Below are positions 57,707 to 64,000 of a stretch of 64,000 nucleotides of DNA, piece by piece (the stretch's first letter is position 1; each line of letters opens with the position of its first letter). A program made the position numbers and the translations under genes. The notes under the pieces were generated by a model. It saw only the letters and a list, made by a program, of their open reading frames with translations. It did not search any database and was not told the origin of the DNA. Source of the DNA: Pseudoxanthomonas sp. NC8 (GTDB lineage Bacteria; Pseudomonadota; Gammaproteobacteria; Xanthomonadales; Xanthomonadaceae); contig CP060419.1 of assembly GCA_025232375.1 (NCBI GenBank), forward strand, positions 3,161,001 through 3,225,000, read 5' to 3'.

Positions 57707-59927
57707 CTAGAACACGCGACGCAACACCAGTTCCCAGCTGCGCGGATCGCCGAGATAGACCATGTTGGCGTTCAGCGCGTAGGCGGTGAAGGTGCGGTCG
57801 CCGAGATTGCGGCCGCGCAGGACCAGCTCGCCCTTCGGATCGGTCTTCCAGCGCACATGCGCGCCCCAGGTGGCATACCCCGCGGTGGACAGCGTGTTGG
57901 CCGCATTCGCATACCGCGACGACACCGCGTGCAGGTCCACGCCTGCCGACCAGCGTTCGTCGAAGGCGTAGTCGGCCCACAGGTTGCCGACCCGTGCCGG
58001 CGTGTTGGCGGGCGTGCTGCCGTCGCGTGGTAGCACCACCCCGTTCACCATCTCGCTGAACTCGTCCAGGCGCGCATCCACCTGGCAGTGCAGGTTCGCG
58101 TCGATCGACAGCGCGTCGTCCGGCTTCCAGCCGAAGGCCACTTCCACGCCGCGCGAAGACTGCCGGCCCACCGGCAGCGTCTGGCCGGGATTGGCCGGAT
58201 CGCTGATGGCCAGGTTGCGGCGCACGATGCGGTAGCCGGCGACCGTGGCGTAGCTGCGGCCATCGCGCGAGCGGAACTTGGCGCCGATTTCGCCCTGGTG
58301 CCCGGTGGCGAGGTCGAAGTCGCGCGCGGTGGCGAAGCTGGTGGTACTGAGCACGCCGGCCGGCGGATCGGCGGCGGTGCTGTACTGCACGTAGACGCTG
58401 GCCTGCCCGGAGAATGCCCAGTCCAGCGCGGCGCGTCCGGTGGTCGGCCGGTAGGTCCGCTCGAAGCGGGCCGGATTGGTCGCCGTCACGGTGCGATGGT
58501 TGACCACGTCCAGGACGATGCGCTCGTGGCGCAGCGCGGCAAGCAGCGACAGCGATGGCGACAGCGAGGTCAGGTTCTCCACGTAGGTAGGCCGTAAGGG
58601 TGTGCAGGCGATTGGTCCTGTCGGGCGTGTAGGTGAGCGATGCGCCCGGCACGTCGAGGAAGCGACCCGGCGTGATCGCGTCCAGCGGCACGGTATCGAC
58701 CGTGCCGGCGATCGACAGCGGGAAGCGCGTCTGCCGGTTGTAGCTGGCATCGGCGCCGAGCGCCCACTGCGTGGGCAGGCCGGCGAGCGTGCCGGCGTGG
58801 GTCCAGTCGATGCGATTGCCCCACACCTGCTGGTCATGCCGTTGCAGGAACGCACCCGAACGCACCACCGCGCCGTTGTCGGCGGTGAGCCGGTAGCTCT
58901 CCACGTTGCGGTAGTCGCGCAGGGCATCGTAGTGGTAGGCGGTATTGCGCAGGTGGTCGCCCTCGCGCGGCGACCAGTCCAGCAGCGAACGTGCCCACCG
59001 CACCTCCTGCCCGTAGTAGCCGTCGGACACGTTGTAGTTGCGGCCCACCGTCGGTGCCAGCACCGACAGGCGGCCGTTCGCCGGCTGCCGCACCGGCGTG
59101 CCCCAGTACGGGCGCGGGTTGTCCTCGTCCTGGTATTCCAGCGCCAGCGTGTGCTGCAGCTGCGGCGTGAACTGCACCCGCCAGGGAACCGGCCACGGCC
59201 AATGCCTCGCGCTGCTGCCGGTCGACCCAGCTGCCGCTGTCGCGCAGGCTCGCGTCCAGCGCCAGCGCCTGCGGAACACCGTCGCCGCCGACGCGCACGT
59301 TGCCGCCGACCGCCGGGGTGGCGTCGTCGTTGGAGCCGAGCGACGCCTGCCAGCGCGCCTTGGTCGCCCTGCACGTCGGTAAGGCGGGTGACGTAGTTGA
59401 TCGCCCCGCCCACCGCACCGGCCCCGTACAGGAAGCTCGACGGGCCGCCGATCGCTTCCACCCGTGCGTACTGCCATGCATCGACCGGGCGCGCGGCGAT
59501 CGTCGCGTACTGCACGTCGATGCCATTGAACAGCTGGCTGATCTGGCTGCCGGAGAAGCCGCGCCAGGTGACCGCATTGCCGTTGCCCGGCGGCGAGGCC
59601 ACGGTCAGGCCGGGGATGCCGGCCAGCGCCTCCTGGGTGGTGCGCGCGCCGCGCTGCTCCATAGCCTGGCGATCGATCACGGTGACCGACGCCGGCATTT
59701 CCATCACGCCAGGTCAGGCGCGAGGCGCTGCCGACCGGTGCATCCAGACCGGTCCTGGCGGCATTGACCCGGATCGCATCCAGGGTCGTGGTGCGCGCGG
59801 CGGACGCGGCGTCGGCGGGCACTTCCGCGCGCGCGGCGCTGCAAAGAAAGAAGGACGAATACAGGCCTGCGGACACGGCCAGCGGCAGGCACGACGCGCG
59901 CGGCGCCATGCGTAGGGCGGAAGACAT
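57707..59927 (-). CDS. TonB-dependent outer membrane receptor
   Basis: About 740 residues: signal peptide (SCLPLAVSAGLYSSFFLCSA ending ARAEV), plug domain (PASVTVIDRQAMEQRGARTT, GIPGLTVASPPGNGN, VEAIGGPSSFLYGAGAVGGA), 22-strand barrel, and a terminal Phe (SWELVLRRVF). The fold is of the siderophore-receptor type. Breaks are near 59705, 59365, 59185 and 58585. The flanking DUF2946 gene and His/Met-rich lipoprotein suggest a metal, possibly copper, substrate; this is inference. Confidence 0.85.
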
Positions 59928-59972
59928 GGAGGCACTCCAAAGCACACGGACGCGGCGCGACGGCCGCGCGGA

Positions 59973-60395
59973 TCACGGGGTGACGGTGTGGTTCAGAGCG
60001 GGATCGGGGGCCCGCGGCTGCCCAGAGCCGCGCAGGTTGTGCACGACGCGCAGGCGCGGCGCGAGGTACGCGAGCGGGTGCTGCCGGTGCGGCAGCGGCA
60101 GCAGGAACACCAGCGCCAGCAGCACCATCGGCAGCGCCGCCGCCAGCGGGCAGTAGTCGCAGTACTGGCCGCTGCCAGCGGGCAGCTGCGACGCCGGCGC
60201 GCCGGCCAGCGAACCGCTGTCGCCGGATCGCACCGTCTTCAGGCCCATGCTGGTGCACAGTTGCGACCAGCCGGCCAGCACTTCGCCCGTGCCGCTGGCC
60301 AGCACGCGGCTGATCGAAGGCGCGAACGCGAGCAGCAGCAGGGCGATCAACGCCAGCCGGCCCATGGTGCGTGCGAGGGAGCGGGAACGGAGCAC
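59973..60395 (-). CDS. DUF2946 family membrane protein
   Basis: A 140-residue protein with an N-terminal helix (LALIALLLLAFAPSISRVLA), the motif WSQLCTSMGL, then QYCDYCPLAA and a second helix (LPMVLLALVFLLPL). The C-x-S-M-G and CDYC elements are characteristic of DUF2946, which is often found beside copper-related genes. First gene of the cluster with the TonB receptor. Intact. Confidence 0.85.
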   Translation of the reverse strand: MLRSRSLARTMGRLALIALLLLAFAPSISRVLASGTGEVLAGWSQLCTSMGLKTVRSGDSGSLAGAPASQLPAGSGQYCDYCPLAAALPMVLLALVFLLPLPHRQHPLAYLAPRLRVVHNLRGSGQPRAPDPALNHTVTP

Positions 60396-60459
60396 GTGCG
60401 GAGTTTAGCGGCTGGCCCCCGGGACCGGGGGCGGGACCGGCTGTCCCAGCGGCCCCGGC

Positions 60460-61173
60460 TCAGCCGATCGCCAGGCGCGCTTCCAGCAGGCGCTGCGCTT
60501 CGCCCAGCGACTGGACGATGCGGTGGCGCAGCGCGCGCACCTCGTCGTCCGGTTCGAGCAGGTCCGGCACCTGGATCGGGGTCATGCCGGCCGCGAGCGC
60601 GGCGCGCACGCCGGTCGGCGAATCCTCCAGCACCAGGCAGCGCGACGGCGCCACGCCCAGGGTCGAGGCGGCAAGCAGGTACACATCCGGCGCCGGCTTG
60701 GGCCGGGGCACGTCGCTGCTGGTGCAGACCGCATCGAAATACGGCGCCAGACCGGCCGCGGCCAGCTTGCGCACCGCCAGCGGGCGCCGGGTCGAAGTCG
60801 CCACCGCACGCGGGATGCCGCGCGCGACCAAGAATTCGAGCAGGTCGACAATGCCGGGGCGATGGTCGATGCCCGCGTCGGCGACGGCGTCGTACATCGC
60901 CTCGGCGCGATCGAGCAGCACGTCGGTCGCCTCGCCGCCGATGCGTTCGGCCAGCAGGCGCCGGCACAGGCCGTCACCACCACCGATCATCTGCAGCCAC
61001 AGCGTGTCGGGCAGGTCATGGCCGAGCTCGCGCGCGGCACGCGCCATGCACAGGTTGATCGCGCGCTCGCTGTCGAGCATCAACCCGTCCATGTCGAAGA
61101 TCACCGCATCGGGCAGGAACGGCAGTGGCAGCGGCTGCACCAAAATGGTCGCGGTGGTGGCGTCAGGACTCAT
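60460..61173 (-). CDS. HAD family hydrolase, beta-phosphoglucomutase-like
   Basis: A 237-residue phosphatase/mutase with DAVIFDMDGLMLDSERAIN (nucleophile and acid/base Asp), motif II AVATSTRR, motif III Lys in SSDVPRPKPAPDVYLL and motif IV LVLEDSPTGVRAALAAGM. Start at 61173 (MSPDATTATILV), overlapping the rsuA stop by ATGA. Intact. Substrate not predictable. Confidence 0.88.
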   Translation of the reverse strand: MSPDATTATILVQPLPLPFLPDAVIFDMDGLMLDSERAINLCMARAARELGHDLPDTLWLQMIGGGDGLCRRLLAERIGGEATDVLLDRAEAMYDAVADAGIDHRPGIVDLLEFLVARGIPRAVATSTRRPLAVRKLAAAGLAPYFDAVCTSSDVPRPKPAPDVYLLAASTLGVAPSRCLVLEDSPTGVRAALAAGMTPIQVPDLLEPDDEVRALRHRIVQSLGEAQRLLEARLAIG

Positions 61174-61892
61174 GCGGTCTCCGTGGCGAACAGGCGGTCC
61201 AGGTCGGCGGTGTCGAGTGCGCGCCACTGGCCTTCGGCCAGGTCGTCCAGCGCCAGCCCGCCAACCTGTGGACGGTGCAACGCCTCGACGTGGTTGCCGG
61301 TGGCGGCGAACATGCGCCGCACCTGGTGGTAGCGGCCCTCGTGCAGGGCCAGGCGCGCACGGCGCGGGCCGAGCACCTCCAGCTGCGCCGGCAGCAGCGG
61401 CGTGGTTTCCGCTTCCAGCATCAGCGTGCCACTGGCGAACAGCGCGGCCTCGTCACCGCGCAGGTCCTGCGCCAACGTGGCCTCGTAGACCTTGGCCAGC
61501 CTCGATTTTGGCGACACGATCCGGTGCAGCAGCGCGCCGTCGTCGGTCATCAGCAGCAGGCCGGTGGTGTCGCGATCCAGCCGCCCGACCGTGGACAGCA
61601 CCGGGTCGCGCTCGCGGAAGCGCGGAGGCAGCAGGTCGTAGACGATCCGGCCCTTGTCCTTGGTCGAGCAGGTGTATCCGGCCGGCTTGTGCAGCACCAG
61701 CACCAGTCCCGCTGGCGGATCCAGCGGCTCGCCGTCCACGCGCACGTTGTCGTGGTCGAGCGGATCGTCGGCGTACAGCACCTCGCCGTCCGCATCGGTG
61801 ACGCGGCCTTCGCGGAACATCCACGCCACTTCCTTGCGGCTGCCATACCCCGGGTTGGTAAGGTGCTTGACCAGTTTCATCGACTTGCTCAT
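61170..61892 (-). CDS. rsuA: 16S rRNA pseudouridine synthase, RsuA family
   Basis: A 240-residue protein with an N-terminal S4-like domain (MKLVKHLTNPGYGSRKEVAW), the catalytic Asp in VGRLDRDTTGLLLMTDDG, KVYEATL and the C-terminal EGRYHQVRRMFAATGNHVEA. The family makes Psi516 of 16S rRNA. ATGA overlaps on both sides link it to rsmC and the HAD gene. Intact. Confidence 0.9.
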   Translation of the reverse strand: MSKSMKLVKHLTNPGYGSRKEVAWMFREGRVTDADGEVLYADDPLDHDNVRVDGEPLDPPAGLVLVLHKPAGYTCSTKDKGRIVYDLLPPRFRERDPVLSTVGRLDRDTTGLLLMTDDGALLHRIVSPKSRLAKVYEATLAQDLRGDEAALFASGTLMLEAETTPLLPAQLEVLGPRRARLALHEGRYHQVRRMFAATGNHVEALHRPQVGGLALDDLAEGQWRALDTADLDRLFATETA

Positions 61893-62995
61893 CGGCCGCG
61901 CCCCTTCACCGCATCATTCTTCACCGCTTCGATCACCTTGAACCCGCCACCCTCGGCCAGCACACGCTGCGTTGCGAACGTCGCCGCCAGCGTCGCCTCG
62001 TACGGCAGGTGCCGGTTGGCGACCAGCAGCAGGCGGCCGCCGCGCCGCAGCGACTGCGCGGCGACTTCGATGAAGCGCTGGCCCAGCTCGGGCCGGTCGC
62101 CGCGATCGTGCGCATGGAACGGCGGATTGCTGACGATGAAGTCGTAGCCGCCTTCGGTAAGGCCGCCGGTGACGTCGTGCCAATGGAAGAACAGGGCCAC
62201 GCGCGCTGCGTGCGCGGCGAGGTTGCCGCGCGCCAGTTCCAGCGCGCGCGCTTCGGCCTCGTACAGGTCCAGCGCGGTCACGCCCGGGCAACGGTCCAGT
62301 ACCTCGGCGGTAAGGTAGCCCCAACCCGCGCCCAGGTCGGCGCCGCGGCCGGCAAGATCGCCGGGCAGGTGCGCGGCAAGCAGCGCCGAGGCCGGATCGA
62401 TGCGGTCCCAGGCGAACACACCGGGACGGCTGCTGAAGCGCCCGTCGAGGATCGGTCGCGGCGCGTCGGCCTGCTGCCAGCGCGCCAGCAGCGCCGCGTC
62501 TTGCGCGCCCGGCAGCGGCGGAGTCCAGAACACGCGGCAATGGAACTTGGTCAGCGTCCCGGCGAGTCCGGCCAGTTGCTGCAGGTCCTTCTCGCGCGAT
62601 TTCGCACCTTCATCGTTCGCCACCGCGGCGACCACGCGCGCGCCCGGTGCGGCCAGCTCCACGGCCCGTGCCAGCAGCGCCTGCGCCTCGTCGCGCTGCC
62701 GCGGCGGCAGGACCAGGACCAGCGATGCCTCGGCCTCGCCTTCCAGCTGTGGCTGCACGTCGAGGCCGGCTTGGCGCAGGCCATCGGCCAGCGGCTTGAA
62801 GCCCTGCTCGCAACGCATCCGCTCCAGCGGGAACTGGCGCAGTGGCCAGCCATCGCGCGCGCGCAGGAAGGCGATGTCGCCATGGGCCGGCCACGGCAGC
62901 ACGCCGCTGTCGAACGGCAGCACCGGGGCCCTGAGGGGATCGTCGTGGAGGGTCACGCGTGGAGGTACGGCGGGGGACAGGCCATTATCCGCCAT
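61889..62995 (-). CDS. rsmC: 16S rRNA (guanine-N2)-methyltransferase RsmC-like
   Basis: A 368-residue two-domain class I methyltransferase: a degenerate N-terminal domain and a C-terminal SAM domain with GADLGAGWGYLTAEVL (motif I) and the catalytic FIVSNPPFHAHDRG (NPPF). RsmC methylates G1207 of 16S rRNA; RlmG is the close alternative. Intact; start MADNGLSPAVPPRVTL. Confidence 0.88.
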   Translation of the reverse strand: MADNGLSPAVPPRVTLHDDPLRAPVLPFDSGVLPWPAHGDIAFLRARDGWPLRQFPLERMRCEQGFKPLADGLRQAGLDVQPQLEGEAEASLVLVLPPRQRDEAQALLARAVELAAPGARVVAAVANDEGAKSREKDLQQLAGLAGTLTKFHCRVFWTPPLPGAQDAALLARWQQADAPRPILDGRFSSRPGVFAWDRIDPASALLAAHLPGDLAGRGADLGAGWGYLTAEVLDRCPGVTALDLYEAEARALELARGNLAAHAARVALFFHWHDVTGGLTEGGYDFIVSNPPFHAHDRGDRPELGQRFIEVAAQSLRRGGRLLLVANRHLPYEATLAATFATQRVLAEGGGFKVIEAVKNDAVKGRGR

Positions 62996-63126
62996 CGCCT
63001 CTGTCCGGTGGACCGGCCTGCGGCGCGCCGTTCATGCATGCGGCCACCCGCCTGACCCAGGTCAAGGCAGGGGCCGATGCTGTGGGTGAACCTGCCATGC
63101 CTCAAGGGAGCCAAAGGGAATCGAAG

Positions 63127-63357
63127 ATGGCCACCGCCCCGCCCCAGCTGGAGATCGACGGCACGATGGTCGCGCAGGCGATCGGCCTGGACGTGGCCAC
63201 GTTCCGGCAGCTGATGCACGACGGCCGGATTTCGGTGCTGTGCGAGCGCGGTACCGGCGAGGATGCCGGCACCTGGCGGGCGTCGTTCTACTACGGCACG
63301 CGGCGTGCGCGCTTTGTCGTCGACGCACGCGGCAGGCCGCTGCCGGCTTCGCCGTAG
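63127..63357 (+). CDS. DUF6522 family protein
   Basis: A 76-residue protein, MATAPPQLEIDGTMVAQAIG, with LDVATFRQLMHDGRISVLCE and TWRASFYYGTRRARFVVDA, matching small DUF6522-type proteins. AGGGAA lies eight bases before the ATG. Function unknown. Longer upstream starts exist in frame but lack a ribosome site. Confidence 0.7.
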   Translation: MATAPPQLEIDGTMVAQAIGLDVATFRQLMHDGRISVLCERGTGEDAGTWRASFYYGTRRARFVVDARGRPLPASP

Positions 63358-63396
63358 GGCCGAACCCGTCCCGCCCTGCGACGAGCCGCGCAGCGG

Positions 63397-64000
63397 TTAC
63401 GCCACCGGCGTCGGATTGCGGTACTTGAAGCCGGCCTTGGTGCCAGTACGGATAGGTCTTCGGCACCGCGCTTGCGGCGTCGAGCCTGGCGACCTGTTCG
63501 TCGCTGAGGTTCCAGCCGACCGCACCGAGGTTCTGCTTCAGCTGCTCCTCGTTGCGTGCACCGATGATGACGCTGGACACGGTCGGCCGCTGCAGCAGCC
63601 AGTTCAGCGCGACCTGCGGCAGGCTCTTGCCGGTCTCGGCGGCAACCTCGTCCAGCGCGTCGACCACGCGGTACAGCAGCTCCTCGGGCACCTGCGGCCC
63701 GGAGTCGACCGCGGTCTGCGACTGCAGGCGGCTGGTGTCGGGCAGCGGCTGGCCGCGGCGCAGCTTGCCGGTCAGCCGGCCCCAGCCCAGCGGGCTCCAC
63801 ACGACCGCGCCCACGCCCTGGTCTTCGGCCAGCGGCATCAGTTCCCACTCGTAGTCACGGCCGACCAGCGAGTAATAGGCCCGGTGGGCGACGTAGCGGC
63901 TCCAGCCATAGCGGTCGGCGGTGGCCAGCGACTTCATCAGGTGCCAGCCGGAGAAGTTGGACACGCCCAGGTAGCGGATCTTGCCGGCCCTGACCAGGTG
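63397..64000 (-). CDS. aldo/keto reductase (partial, 5' end outside window)
   Basis: C-terminal about 200 residues of an NADPH-dependent aldo/keto reductase: YLGVSNFSGWHLMKSLATAD then WSPLGWGRLTGKLRRGQPLP, and the cofactor block SSVIIGARNEEQLKQNLGAV. A break near 63443 (CCTTGG for CCTGG) precedes the end, WHQAGFKYRNPTPVA. The catalytic Tyr and Lys lie beyond position 64000. Substrate unknown. Confidence 0.88.

Overview
The window is about 64 kb of G+C-rich chromosome from a gammaproteobacterium of the Xanthomonadaceae/Lysobacteraceae (Pseudoxanthomonas, Luteimonas or Lysobacter-like). The evidence is a Xanthomonas-type Clp regulator next to speD, a xylan regulon with 'xyl-box' operators, acnD/prpF, and a full ccoNOQP-GHIS set. 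No mobile element, CRISPR array or prophage was seen.

Layout. 44-11776: a xylan/glucuronoxylan island. One minus-strand operon holds alpha-glucuronidase (agu67), a sialate O-acetylesterase-type esterase, mannonate dehydratase and a GH43 lipoprotein. A divergent LacI-type regulator follows, then a xylB-xylA operon; both operons start at a xyl-box. 12186-16606: acnD, a 2H phosphoesterase and prpF (2-methylcitrate cycle). 16621-18777: a flavin disulfide-reductase-like enzyme, unrecognised coding remnants, and an AT-richer patch with an Imm11-type immunity gene. 18826-21525: a Pat-like acyl-CoA synthetase/acetyltransferase. 21733-30966: an FNR/ANR box followed by the cbb3 oxidase structural and assembly genes. 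30976-36963: a MASE2-GGDEF diguanylate cyclase, tRNA-Gln, rpsI-rplM, coq7, an SMR pump, speD, clp and a TauE-like permease. 36981-39976: a HAD phosphatase and trpD-monooxygenase-trpC. 40119-47914: the atp operon, with a small lipoprotein gene between atpG and atpD. 48409-51972: aceF-lpd. 52378-64000: ompW, a permuted papain-like hydrolase, EamA, yajQ, DUF1415, a DUF2946/TonB-receptor/BNR-lipoprotein cluster, HAD, rsuA, rsmC, DUF6522 and a partial aldo/keto reductase.

How the genes fit together. The xylan island frees glucuronic acid, acetate and xylose; mannonate dehydratase and XylA/XylB carry the sugars onward. The cbb3 and ATP synthase blocks serve low-oxygen respiration. The diguanylate cyclase and Clp share a neighbourhood.

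The sequence is heavily broken by frameshifts, even in essential genes (rpsI, rplM, atpA, atpD, atpE, aceF, lpd). Most breaks fall on CCTGG/CCAGG positions and take a few recurrent forms (CCTTGG, CTTATGG, and CCTTAC, which is GTAAGG on the other strand). I read these as consensus errors at a modified CCWGG motif, not as pseudogenes. Each broken gene is therefore given as one feature spanning its frames, with the break positions noted.
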